64,000 nt of DNA from NCBI RefSeq assembly GCF_002188635.1, contig NZ_NINX01000024.1, positions 124,001 to 188,000 on the forward strand. Direction: 5' to 3'. Within the stretch, counting starts at the first letter, position 1; every line of letters starts with the position of its first letter. Source of the DNA: Pigmentiphaga sp. NML030171. GTDB taxonomy: Bacteria > Pseudomonadota > Gammaproteobacteria > Burkholderiales > Burkholderiaceae_B. The position numbers and the translations under genes were made by a program. This document shows positions 17,048 to 27,820 of the stretch, piece after piece. Below the pieces are notes generated by a model. The model saw only the letters and a program-made list of their open reading frames with translations. It ran no database searches and was not told the origin of the DNA.

Positions 17048-18193
17048 ATGCCTCAAGCAGCCTATCCTGCCGTCTACATGCGCGGCGGCACCAGCCGCGC
17101 CCTGGTCTTCCACGACCGCGACCTGCCCGCCGGCCGCGACGCCCGCGACCGCATCTTCCTCGCCACGCTGGGCAGCCCCGATCCCGGCAAGCGGCAACTG
17201 GACGGGCTGGGCGGCGGCATCTCGTCGCTGTCGAAGATCGCCGTGGTGGGCGCGCCTTCGCGCGCCGATGCCGACGTGGACTACACCTTCGGCCAGGTCG
17301 CGATCGACGCGCCGCTGGTCCAGTACCGGGGCAATTGCGGCAACATCTCGGCGGCCATCGGCCCCTACGCGGTGGACGAAGGGCTGGTGCGGGCATCGGG
17401 CGACCACGCATCGGTCCGCATCCACAACACCAATACCGGCAAGATCATCGTAGCCGACTTCGCCCTCAGCGACGGCCGCGCCGCGGTCGCCGGCGATTTC
17501 GCGCTGCCCGGCGTGGCCGGCACCGGCTCGCCCATCCGGCTGTCCTTCCTGGACCCGGGCGGCGCCACGACGGGCAAGCTGTTCCCCACCGGCGCCGCCC
17601 GCGACACCGTGACGATCCCGGACGTCGGCACGATCGAGATCTCGTGCGTCGACGTCTCCAACCCGACCGTCTTCGCGCGCGCCGCGGACTTCGGCCTGTC
17701 CGGCACGGAGTCGGCGGCGCAGATCGACGCCCGGCCGGACGTGGTCCGGCAATGCGAGGAGCTGCGCGTCGCGGCCGCCGTCCTGATGGGGCTCGCCACC
17801 GAGGACGAAGCGCGCACCCGCCTGCGCAACCTGCCGCTGGTCTGCTTGCTGTCGCCGCCCGCGGACGTGGCGTTTGCGTCGGGCGCCTCGTTGCGGGCCC
17901 AGGACGTGGACATCACCGCCCGCATGTTCTCGGCGGGCCAGCCGCACCGGGCAACGCCGCTGACGGGCGCGATGTGCCTGGCCGCCTGCGTGCGCCTGCC
18001 CGGCACCCTGGGCGCCGAACTGGGCCGCGTCCCCACGGACGGCCGCGACATCGTCATCGGCCATGCCTCGGGCTCGCTGCCCGTGGGCGCCGCCGTCGGC
18101 GGCGGGCAGCAGCCGCGCGTGGAAAGCGCCACCGTCACGCGCACCGCGCGCCGGCTGATGCGCGGCGAGGTCTATGCCCCCACCGGACGGTGA
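17048..18193 (+). CDS. prpF: PrpF-family isomerase (2-methylaconitate isomerase-like)
   Basis: This 381-residue protein has the PrpF hallmarks: MRGGTSRALVFHDRDLP at the start, LDGLGGGISSLSKIAVV, the NCGNISAAIGPYAV loop with the conserved Cys, and LFPTG followed by the second active-site region ISCVDVSNP. PrpF isomerises 2-methylaconitate in the methylcitrate route; relatives act on other unsaturated di- and tricarboxylates. It is controlled by the sigma-54 promoter at 17003 and the PrpR-type activator opposite. A second family member lies at 19396, so the two may act on different isomers. The symbol reflects the family; the exact substrate is not shown. Confidence 0.85.
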   Translation: MPQAAYPAVYMRGGTSRALVFHDRDLPAGRDARDRIFLATLGSPDPGKRQLDGLGGGISSLSKIAVVGAPSRADADVDYTFGQVAIDAPLVQYRGNCGNISAAIGPYAVDEGLVRASGDHASVRIHNTNTGKIIVADFALSDGRAAVAGDFALPGVAGTGSPIRLSFLDPGGATTGKLFPTGAARDTVTIPDVGTIEISCVDVSNPTVFARAADFGLSGTESAAQIDARPDVVRQCEELRVAAAVLMGLATEDEARTRLRNLPLVCLLSPPADVAFASGASLRAQDVDITARMFSAGQPHRATPLTGAMCLAACVRLPGTLGAELGRVPTDGRDIVIGHASGSLPVGAAVGGGQQPRVESATVTRTARRLMRGEVYAPTGR

Positions 18194-18197
18194 CGCC

Positions 18198-18230
18198 GTT
18201 TCGTAGAAACGCGTTACATTATTGAAACAC
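18198..18230. promoter_or_regulatory. second candidate PrpR site
   Basis: GTTTC-GTA-GAAAC (18198-18210) is a perfect inverted repeat. ATTGAAACA (18221-18229) follows and is identical to 9 bases of the palindrome at 16915. Together they lie about 100-130 bases upstream of the sigma-54 promoter at 18328, a normal enhancer distance. This suggests that one activator controls both units. Confidence 0.5.
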
Positions 18231-18327
18231 CACCAGTGTTCCGACGCGCGGCCGCCCGACGGTCGCGCCTGGAAATCCTCATACGAATCAATGGCTTGGA
18301 TCGGGATCCGCGATAGCACCCGCCGCA

Positions 18328-18343
18328 TGGCACGCACCTTGCT
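18328..18343 (+). promoter_or_regulatory. sigma-54 promoter of the Bug receptor-isomerase operon
   Basis: TGGCACG, 4 bases, TTGCT (18328-18343) is a near-perfect -24/-12 element, 45 bases before the ATG of the Bug receptor gene at 18389. It shows that this receptor and the following isomerase form a separate unit from the prpF-like gene but belong to the same sigma-54 regulon. Confidence 0.88.
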
Positions 18344-18388
18344 CGACAGTCCTCCATTCAGACACAAGAACCGTCCCCGGAGACCCCC

Positions 18389-19399
18389 ATGACGTACCCC
18401 CTTACGCCTCGCGCCGGCTCGGCGTTCAAGGCCTTCCGCCGCACCCTCCTGTCCGCGATCGTGGGCACGCTGGCCGCCGCTTCCTGGCAGGCCGCGCAGG
18501 CGTCCGACTATCCGACCAAGCCCATCAAGCTGATCGTGCCCTTCGCCCCCGGCGGCGGCAACGACGCCATCGCCCGCACCCTGGGCCGGCGCCTGGGCGA
18601 CGCGCTGGGCCAGCCGGTGGTGATCGAGAACCGCGCCGGAGCCGGCGGCAAGCTGGGCGTGGAAGCCGGCGTGAAGGCCGACCCCGACGGCTACACGCTC
18701 ACCCTCATTTCCAACAGCTATTCGGTCAACCCCAGCCTCTATCCCATCAAGTTCGACCCGATCAAGGACATCACGCCCATCGGCATGATCGCGCGCGGCC
18801 CGCTCCTGATCTCCGTGCCGACCACGCTGCCGGTCAACAACCTGGCCGACCTGATCCAGCTCGCCAAGACCAGGAAAGGCGGGCTGACCTACGCGTCGTC
18901 CGGCCAGGGCGGCATCTCCCACCTGGCCACGGAACTGTTCCAGCGCACCGCCGGCATCGAGATGACCCACGTGCCCTATCGCGGCACGGCTCCAGCCCTG
19001 ACCGACACCGTCGCGGGCCAGACCGACGTCTTCTTCAGCACGGCCGGCGCCGCCTTTCCCTACATGAAGAGCGGCCGGCTGAAGGTCGTGGCCGAGACGC
19101 TGCCCAAGCGCATCCAGGCCGAGCCGTCCATCCCCACCGTGGCCGAGGCCGGCGTGCCCGGCTATGAAGTGATCGTCTGGTACGGGCTGATTGCCCCCAA
19201 GGGCCTGCCCGCCGACATCCAGCAACGGCTGAACAAGGAAATGAACATCGCGCTGGCCCTGCCTGAAACCGTGGAGCAGTTGAAGGCCAACGGCGAGGAG
19301 CCCGCCGTCGGCAAGCCCGAACAGTTGATGGCGCAGATCCAGAAGGAGTTGACCCTCTGGAAACGCGTCGTGACCGATGCCAAGATCCAGGTGGAATGA
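18389..19399 (+). CDS. Bug-family periplasmic solute-binding receptor
   Basis: This 336-residue protein has a long signal region ending near AAQASD and the Bug core: YPTKPIKLIVPFAPGGGNDA, VVIENRAGAGGKLGVEAG and DPDGYTLTLIS. Bug proteins bind carboxylates such as citrate or succinate derivatives. Its own sigma-54 promoter and the overlapping isomerase gene (ATGA, 4 bases) tie it to uptake of an unsaturated or oxo-tricarboxylate handled by the PrpF/GalD enzymes (inference). No TctA or TctB permease gene is adjacent. Confidence 0.93.
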   Translation: MTYPLTPRAGSAFKAFRRTLLSAIVGTLAAASWQAAQASDYPTKPIKLIVPFAPGGGNDAIARTLGRRLGDALGQPVVIENRAGAGGKLGVEAGVKADPDGYTLTLISNSYSVNPSLYPIKFDPIKDITPIGMIARGPLLISVPTTLPVNNLADLIQLAKTRKGGLTYASSGQGGISHLATELFQRTAGIEMTHVPYRGTAPALTDTVAGQTDVFFSTAGAAFPYMKSGRLKVVAETLPKRIQAEPSIPTVAEAGVPGYEVIVWYGLIAPKGLPADIQQRLNKEMNIALALPETVEQLKANGEEPAVGKPEQLMAQIQKELTLWKRVVTDAKIQVE

Positions 19400-20493
19400 C
19401 CATGCAGACGAAAATACCGTGCGTCATGATGCGAGGCGGGACCTCGCGCGGACCGTTCTTTCTTGCCTCCGACCTTCCGGCCGATCCGGCGCGGCGCGAC
19501 GAGGTGCTGCTGGCCGCCATGGGGTCGCCGCATTCCTACCAGGTGGACGGCATCGGCGGCGCCACGCCGTTCACCAGCAAGGTCGCCATCATCAGCCCCT
19601 CGCGGCGTCCGGGCATAGACGTCGACTATCTGTTCGCCCAGGTCCTGGTGAACGAACGCATGGTCGACACGCGCCCGAACTGCGGCAACATCCTGGGCGC
19701 GGTCGGCCCGTTCGCCATCGACGCCGGACTGGTGCCGGCGCAGGGCGACGAGACGACGGTGCGCATCTTCAACGTCAACACCCAGGCCGAAGTCCACGCC
19801 ATCGTACAGACGCCGGGCGGCTCGGTGACCTACTCCGGCGACGCGGCGATCGACGGCGTGCCCGGCACCGCCGCCCCGGTCAAGCTGAATTTCCGCAGCG
19901 CCATCGGTTCCATCACGGGCAAGCTGCTGCCCACCGGCCGGCCGCTGGACGTGATCGACGGCATCGAGGTCAGCTGCGTGGACGTCGCCATGCCCATGGT
20001 GCTGTTCTCGGCGACGCAACTGGGCAAGACCGGCCATGAAAGCGCCGAGGAGCTCGATGCCGACACCGCCCTGATCGCCAGGATGGAAGCCATCCGGCGC
20101 AAGGCGGGCGAATTGATGGGCCTGGGCGACGTCAGCGGATCGGTCGTGCCCAAGATCGGGCTGCTGGCCGAACCGCAGCACGGCGGCACGATATCGTCGC
20201 GTTACTTCGTGCCCTATTCCTGCCACCGCGCGCACGCCGTCACCGGCGCCTTGTGCGTGGCCTCGGCCTGCGCCGTGCCGGGCACCATCGCGTCCCGGCT
20301 CTCGGGCCTGGACAGCGCACCGCCGCAAGGCGTGGTGCGCATCGAGCATCCGTCCGGCACGATCTCCATCGACCTCGACGTGGACCTGGTCAGCGCCACG
20401 CCGGTCATCCGCCGCGCCGCGGTGATACGCACCGCCCGCCGGCTGTTCGAGGGCAGCGTGCTGATTCCGTCCGAGGTCTGGCAGGACGGTTGA
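19396..20493 (+). CDS. PrpF/GalD-family isomerase (4-oxalomesaconate tautomerase-like)
   Basis: This 365-residue protein has the PrpF fold, but its blocks are closer to GalD, the 4-oxalomesaconate tautomerase of gallate breakdown. These are IPCVMMRGGTSRGPFFLASD, VDGIGGATPFTSKVAII, VDYLFAQVLV, RPNCGNILGAVGPFAIDAGL with the active Cys, and CHRAHAVTGALCVASAC. Its start overlaps the receptor stop (ATGA at 19396); ATG at 19402 is an alternative with a better-spaced AGGTGG. Coupling to a Bug receptor suggests it converts the imported acid. No other gallate-pathway gene is present in the window, so GalD function is not proven. Confidence 0.83.
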   Translation: MTMQTKIPCVMMRGGTSRGPFFLASDLPADPARRDEVLLAAMGSPHSYQVDGIGGATPFTSKVAIISPSRRPGIDVDYLFAQVLVNERMVDTRPNCGNILGAVGPFAIDAGLVPAQGDETTVRIFNVNTQAEVHAIVQTPGGSVTYSGDAAIDGVPGTAAPVKLNFRSAIGSITGKLLPTGRPLDVIDGIEVSCVDVAMPMVLFSATQLGKTGHESAEELDADTALIARMEAIRRKAGELMGLGDVSGSVVPKIGLLAEPQHGGTISSRYFVPYSCHRAHAVTGALCVASACAVPGTIASRLSGLDSAPPQGVVRIEHPSGTISIDLDVDLVSATPVIRRAAVIRTARRLFEGSVLIPSEVWQDG

Positions 20494-20511
20494 CCGCGCG
20501 CGTCCGCGCGC

Positions 20512-20560
20512 ACGGCCCCGCCTGAAGGTCCCCACGGGGCCCTGCCGGCGGGGCCGTTTT
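20512..20560 (+). terminator. intrinsic terminator after the isomerase operon
   Basis: ACGGCCCCGCC (20512-20522) pairs perfectly with GGCGGGGCCGT (20547-20557), with the T run TTTT at 20557-20560. A shorter CCCC/GGGG pairing lies in the loop. It ends the unit started at the 18328 promoter. Confidence 0.85.
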
Positions 20561-20651
20561 CATTTCGTGGTGGTACAGTCCACATATCTGCAACATCGTG
20601 TTACCGCCCGTGCCCCGGCGCGCAGTCCGGGGCACGCCGCGCCGCTTCACC

Positions 20652-21314
20652 ATGACCGATCTTCCCCTTTCCGCACCGGTCCTCGTCGTCGAAGACGAGC
20701 CCTCGATGCGACAGCGGATCCTGCGTCTCCTGACCGGGCTCGGCTACCCCTCCGGCACGCTGGTCTCGTGCGCTTCGCTGGCAGAGACCCGCTTCCACCT
20801 CGACAGCGACGTCCGCTTCGCGCTCGCGCTGATCGACCTCGGCCTGCCCGACGGCAACGGCCTGGACCTGATCGAGGCGCTGCACGCGCGCGGCCATGGG
20901 ACCGCGATCCTGGTGATCTCGGCCTGCTCCACCGAAGACATGATCCTGGCCGCACTGAAGCTGGGCGCCACCGGCTACGTCCTCAAGGAACGCGACGACC
21001 AGGAAATCGCGATGTCCCTGCGCAGCGCGCTGCGGGGCGGCGCGCCCATCGACCCGTTCATCGCCCGGCGCCTGCTGGCGCTGCTGCCTGCCCCCGCGTC
21101 GCCGCCCCGGGCCCAGGCCGAGGCGACGCTCAGCAAGCGCGAGCTGGAAATCCTCGAACTGGTCGCCCAGGGCCACACCAATCGAGAGATCGCCGAGCAG
21201 TTGTTCGTCTCCCCCCACACCGCCGCATGCCACATCAAGAACATCTACCGGAAACTGGCGGTCACGTCCCGCACGCGCGCGATCCACGAAGCACGTTCGC
21301 TTGGCTTGCTGTAG
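20652..21314 (+). CDS. NarL/FixJ-family response regulator
   Basis: This 220-residue regulator has a receiver domain with the acidic pocket VVEDEPS, the phospho-acceptor Asp in LIDLGLPDGNG and the conserved Lys in YVLKERD. A LuxR-type helix-turn-helix follows at about 150-210 (LSKRELEILELVAQGHTNREIAEQLF). ATG 20652 was chosen because the receiver starts directly after it. The partner kinase gene overlaps its 3' end. The target genes are not evident; the neighbouring ankyrin gene or other loci are possible. Confidence 0.92.
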   Translation: MTDLPLSAPVLVVEDEPSMRQRILRLLTGLGYPSGTLVSCASLAETRFHLDSDVRFALALIDLGLPDGNGLDLIEALHARGHGTAILVISACSTEDMILAALKLGATGYVLKERDDQEIAMSLRSALRGGAPIDPFIARRLLALLPAPASPPRAQAEATLSKRELEILELVAQGHTNREIAEQLFVSPHTAACHIKNIYRKLAVTSRTRAIHEARSLGLL

Positions 21315-23134
21315 TCCTGGCGCTCTGGCTGTGCCTGCCGGAGACGGCCCGCGCGGACGCATGCCGCCCGGCGATTTCCTCCATCAGCGCCGCCCGCGCG
21401 AACGAGTCCCCGGACACGCCGCCCGCCACGGGCTGGGAGGCCGTCGCCCTGCCCGACATCTGGTCGACGCGCTGGCCCGGCCACGACGGCACGGTCTGGT
21501 ACCGCGTCGAATGGACGCATTGCCCCGGCCAGCCCGTGGCGCTGTTCCTCGAATATCTTTCGATGGCGGGCGCGGGACGGCTCAACGACGACCCGCTCTG
21601 GGCAGACGCCAGCCTGGTCGAACCCCTGACGCGCAGCTGGAACCTGCCGCGCTATTCCCTGCTGCCGCCCTCGGCGCTGCGCGCCGGCATCAACACCTTG
21701 TGGATCAGGGTGGCGGGCTACGACCTCTACAGTTCCGGGCTGGGCGGGGTGCACATCGGCCCGCCCGACGAGGTCCGTCCGCGCTACGAACGAGAATGGC
21801 TGCTGCGGCGCGTCCTGCCGCAGGCCAACCTGATCATTTCGATCACGCTGGGCTGCTTCTTCCTGATGGTCTGGCTCCTGCGGCGCAACGAGCAGGCCTA
21901 CGGATGGTATGCGCTGACGTCGCTGGCCTGGCTGCTGTTCGGCCTGAACTCGGCCGTCACCTCCCCCTGGCCGTTCGCCACCACGCACGGCTGGTCCACG
22001 TGGATCACCCTGGTCTTCACCATCTATTGCAGCGCCTTCTCGATGTTCGCCTGGCGGTTCGGCGGCCAGCGCTTCCCCCGCCTGGAAAAGGCGCTGTGGA
22101 CCGTCACGGGAGCGGTGTGCGCGGCGCTGCTGGCACTGGGGCCGGCCCAGCCCAAGGCCGTGTTCTACCTGGTGGCGGTGGGCTATGCCGCCGTGTTCGT
22201 CGGAACCTGCGTGCAATTCCAGTTCCGCGCCGCGCGCACGCGCCAGCCCGAGCACCTGTTCCTGGCGGCCTGCATGCTGGGTTTCCTGGTGGCTGCCATC
22301 CACGACATCCTGGCCTTCCTGCGCATCATCGACGACGTGCACGGCTACACGGCCGCCACCGCGCCGCTGATCATGATAGGCATGGCCCTGGTCCTGGCCT
22401 GGAGCTTCACCTCCACCCTCGGGCGCGTGGAGCGGTTCAATCGTGAACTGGCCGACCATGTCGAGGAAGCCCGGCGGGAACTCGCCCATACGCTGGGCCG
22501 GCAACACGAGCTGGAAGTGGCCAACGCCCGGCTGAGCGAACGGCTGCGGATTTCCCACGACCTCCACGACGGCCTGGGCAGTTCGCTGGTACGGTCCATC
22601 GTCATGGCGGAAAAGGGCGACGCCACGCTGCCGCCGCAGCACTACGTGTCGGTCCTGAAAAGCCTGCGGGACGACCTGCGACAGGTCCTGGACCACAGCT
22701 TCGCGGCGGTCGCGGCGACGGCGGCCTCGCCCGCCGACTGGATCGCGCCGTTGCGCCGCCGCTTCGGCGACCTCTTCGACGATCAGGGCGTCCGGTGCGT
22801 CTGGCGAGTCGCCCCGGAATGGCCCGCGGAACCGGATACGGCCCGCCTGCTCGCGCTGGCCCGCTTCCTGGAGGAAGCCTTGACCAACGTGATCAAGCAC
22901 AGCCGCGCGAATACGGTCGCCGTGACCCTGGCCGATGCCGGCAACGGAGCCCTGGAACTGAGCGTCGAAGACGACGGCGCGGGATTCGACGTCGAGCTGG
23001 CGGACCGGTCGATGGCCGGCATCGGGCTGCGCAGCATGCGGGCGCGCATCGCGCGCATCGGTGGGCGTCTGGCGGTCGAATCGGGCATGGGCGGCACCCG
23101 CCTGCGAGCCCACCTGCCTGCGGCGGCTCCATAG
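21227..23134 (+). CDS. membrane histidine kinase (7TMR-DISM / HisKA_3 type)
   Basis: A signal-like hydrophobic stretch (AWLAVVLALWLCLPETARA) leads into a periplasmic sensory domain of the 7TMR-DISM kind (to about residue 190). Seven membrane helices follow (about 205-405), then a short coiled coil and a NarX-type dimerisation domain with phospho-His in SHDLHDGLGSS. An ATPase domain carries N-box EEALTNVIKHS and G-box DDGAGFD. The only in-frame ATG before the hydrophobic segment is 21227, which overlaps the regulator gene by 88 bases and has no clear Shine-Dalgarno. The true start is therefore uncertain and might be a rare CTG near 21316. It pairs with the preceding regulator. Confidence 0.85.
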   Translation: MPHQEHLPETGGHVPHARDPRSTFAWLAVVLALWLCLPETARADACRPAISSISAARANESPDTPPATGWEAVALPDIWSTRWPGHDGTVWYRVEWTHCPGQPVALFLEYLSMAGAGRLNDDPLWADASLVEPLTRSWNLPRYSLLPPSALRAGINTLWIRVAGYDLYSSGLGGVHIGPPDEVRPRYEREWLLRRVLPQANLIISITLGCFFLMVWLLRRNEQAYGWYALTSLAWLLFGLNSAVTSPWPFATTHGWSTWITLVFTIYCSAFSMFAWRFGGQRFPRLEKALWTVTGAVCAALLALGPAQPKAVFYLVAVGYAAVFVGTCVQFQFRAARTRQPEHLFLAACMLGFLVAAIHDILAFLRIIDDVHGYTAATAPLIMIGMALVLAWSFTSTLGRVERFNRELADHVEEARRELAHTLGRQHELEVANARLSERLRISHDLHDGLGSSLVRSIVMAEKGDATLPPQHYVSVLKSLRDDLRQVLDHSFAAVAATAASPADWIAPLRRRFGDLFDDQGVRCVWRVAPEWPAEPDTARLLALARFLEEALTNVIKHSRANTVAVTLADAGNGALELSVEDDGAGFDVELADRSMAGIGLRSMRARIARIGGRLAVESGMGGTRLRAHLPAAAP

Positions 23135-23227
23135 CTTTTTCCACTGCGCCCCATTCACATATACGATTTTCCAAACCCCGGCGGCGCTCTTAACATCACG
23201 TCTGCAACAGTCCAAGGAGACCCGCGC

Positions 23228-23902
23228 ATGTTGTGGAAGCGCCTATCCATCCATCTCGGGGTCGCGGCGGCCCTGCTGGCCTGGCTCTCGTCGCCGGCGA
23301 ACGGCGCCAGCCTGGATGCCCGGCTGCGCGCCGCCGCCGAACGCGGAACCGCCGCCGAGATCCGGGCCCTGATCAGCCAGGGAGCGGACATCGAAGCGCG
23401 CGATGCCGCGGGCGCCACACCCCTGCTCGCCGCCACCCACCGCAACAACGTGGACGCTGCCCGCGCTCTGATCGAAGCGGGCGCCGACGTCAACGCCAAG
23501 GACAAGATCAACGACAGCCCCTATCTGTATGCGGGCGCGCGGGGACACGACGAGATCCTGCGAATGACGCTGGCGCACGGTGCCGACCTGAAAAGCACCA
23601 ACCGCTACGGCGGCACGGCGCTGATCCCCGCCGCCGAGCGCGGCCACGTCGAGACGGTCCGCACGCTGATCGAGGCGGGCGTGGACGTGAACCACGTCAA
23701 CAACCTGCACTGGACCGCGCTGCTCGAAGCCATCATCCTGGGCACGGGCGGCGCCCGCCACACGGACATCGTGCGCCTGCTGGTGGATGCGCATGCCGAC
23801 GTGAACCTGGCCGACGGCAACGGCGTCACCCCGCTGCAGCATGCCCGCCAGCGCGGGTTCACCGCCATCGAACGCATCCTGCTGCAGGCCGGCGCGCGCT
23901 AG
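23228..23902 (+). CDS. exported ankyrin-repeat protein
   Basis: This 224-residue protein has a signal peptide (LGVAAALLAWLSSPANGA). It then has about five ankyrin repeats with the usual AAERGxxxxIRxLIxxGADIxARDxxGxTPLL pattern and ends without another domain. Periplasmic ankyrin proteins often act as protein-binding or anti-stress partners; no function can be read here. AAGGAG precedes the ATG by 8 bases. It lies 93 bases after the kinase gene and may be read from it. Confidence 0.9.
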   Translation: MLWKRLSIHLGVAAALLAWLSSPANGASLDARLRAAAERGTAAEIRALISQGADIEARDAAGATPLLAATHRNNVDAARALIEAGADVNAKDKINDSPYLYAGARGHDEILRMTLAHGADLKSTNRYGGTALIPAAERGHVETVRTLIEAGVDVNHVNNLHWTALLEAIILGTGGARHTDIVRLLVDAHADVNLADGNGVTPLQHARQRGFTAIERILLQAGAR

Positions 23903-23911
23903 CCGCGCCGG

Positions 23912-24910
23912 TCAGAACTCGGTCTGCCGGCCCGGATCCGGCACGTCCCGGCGCATGCCGGCGCTGGCCTGGCGCACCGCCGCCAGGAAGCGCCCATGCG
24001 TGTCGTTCTCGCCGCTGTCCTCGCGCACGATGGCCGCGATGGGCGGCAGGCTCCAGGCGATGGAATACGGAACGATGGCCACGCCCGCCACGTGCACCAG
24101 TTCCTCAGCGATGTCGGCGGGCAGCAGCGAGACCGCGCGCTCGGAAGCGGCGATGATCTCGCCGATGAGCTTGGCGGAATAGCCCTCGGTGACAGGCACG
24201 GGTGGCGTCACGCCCGCCTGGATGAACAGGCCGGCGACCTGCTCGCGCAGCGCGGTGCGGGGCTCTCCCAGGACCCAGTCGAGTTCGGCCAGCCGCGGCC
24301 ATGATAGCGGCGCCCGGCCCAGTTGCGCCGCCAGGCGCCGGTTGCTGATCAGCCGGGCCTGCTGGCGGTACAACGGCTCGAACACCAGGCCTTGCAGGTC
24401 CAGCGTGGGGCTCGCCCGCGCGATGACCACGTCCAGCGCATGATCGCGCAGTTCCCGCAGCAGGCTTTCGCTCGTGCCGTCGTGGATACGCACGGCCAGC
24501 CGCCTCGGCCCCGCCTGGACGGCGGATACGGCTTCGGCCACCAGCCGCCCGGAGACGAAGGGCGTCACCCCCACGTGCAGGCGGGCGGCCAGGCCCGCGC
24601 CGGACGCTTCCATGTCGCGCACCAGATGCCCCAGGTCCTGCAACATGGCCCGCGCCCGCCCCGCCACGACCCGCCCGATGTCGGTGGGCGCCATGCCCCG
24701 CGCCGTGCGGACGAACAGCGGCACGCCGAACATGGACTCCAGTTCCGACAAGGCGTTGGTCACCGCCGGCTGGCTGGTCGCCATCAGTTCGGCCACCCGC
24801 GTCAGGGAGCCGAGCCGGTGGACCTGCACGATCAGCTGCAGGTGGCGCATCTTCAGCCGCGAAACCAGCCGGCGGACGACGTCATCGGAGGGAAATGCGG
24901 AATCCGGCAT
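23912..24910 (-). CDS. LysR-family regulator
   Basis: This is a 332-residue LysR protein whose helix-turn-helix begins LKMRHLQLIVQVHRLGSLTR and continues AELMATSQPAVTNALSELE. A type-2 periplasmic-binding-like effector domain fills the rest. The long N-terminal lead before the helix and the RHLQL start resemble the GbpR/PcaQ branch. ATG 24910 is preferred; a TTG at 24925 would add five residues, and neither has a good ribosome site. It is divergent from the malic enzyme gene. An ATATCT/AGATAT inverted pair lies over its start and could be an autoregulatory site. Confidence 0.88.
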   Translation of the reverse strand: MPDSAFPSDDVVRRLVSRLKMRHLQLIVQVHRLGSLTRVAELMATSQPAVTNALSELESMFGVPLFVRTARGMAPTDIGRVVAGRARAMLQDLGHLVRDMEASGAGLAARLHVGVTPFVSGRLVAEAVSAVQAGPRRLAVRIHDGTSESLLRELRDHALDVVIARASPTLDLQGLVFEPLYRQQARLISNRRLAAQLGRAPLSWPRLAELDWVLGEPRTALREQVAGLFIQAGVTPPVPVTEGYSAKLIGEIIAASERAVSLLPADIAEELVHVAGVAIVPYSIAWSLPPIAAIVREDSGENDTHGRFLAAVRQASAGMRRDVPDPGRQTEF

Positions 24911-25042
24911 ATCTGCGGCAGCCAAGATATCAGCTAAACATTATGGATACATCGTCAATCAGAATATTTCAATGATAACCGCCGCCTAGAATGCCTGGAT
25001 CTTGACGCAACCCTGTGCCCGCTGGCACGGAAGGACAGGAAG

Positions 25043-27334
<2,292 letters not shown>

Positions 27335-27358
27335 CGTACCGGCCGCGGGCCTGGAGCC

Positions 27359-27820
27359 TTATCGGGCCAGGGGCGCGGCGGCCAGTACCGGCCGCCGCCA
27401 GAACCCCCTGAACACCACCAGCGCCGCCCCCAGCAGCAGCATCGCGCTGGCCGCAAAGACGCCGTGCGCGCCTCCCGCGTCGAACACCACGCCGCCTGCG
27501 GCCGCGCCTACGGTGATGGCCAGTTGCACGGCCGCCACGATCAGCCCGCCGCCGCTCTCGGCCTCGTCGGGCACGACCCGCGTCAACCAGGTGGACCAGG
27601 CCACCGGTACCGCGCCGAAGGCCATGCCCCACAGCGCGACCAGCACGGCCGCGATCCAGGGCAGCGTCCCCGTGGCGGCCAGAACCAGGCCGATGCCGCC
27701 CATCGCCAGCGGCATCAGCAGCAGCGTCATGCGCAGGCTGCGCTGCAGCAGCAGGCCCGACAGCGACGTGCCGACGAAATTGGCCACGCCGAATCCCAGC
27801 AGCATGGCCGACAGGCCGTT
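27359..27820 (-). pseudogene. MFS transporter, C-terminal remnant
   Basis: About 154 residues of a major facilitator (the last four to five helices) read clearly from GLSAMLLGFGVANFVG to the C terminus (WSTWLTRVVPDEAESGGG, FDAGGAHGVFAASA). Upstream of about 27820 the frame stays open only as antisense of the acylase and shows no membrane helices. The N-terminal 200 or more residues, including the start, are missing. The gene was divergent from the acylase, and one deletion removed both 5' ends and the promoter region between them. Confidence 0.8.

Noticed and set aside
17048-20493. Full methylcitrate cycle locus
   Set aside because: Only PrpR- and PrpF-type genes are present; prpB, prpC and acnD are not in the window.
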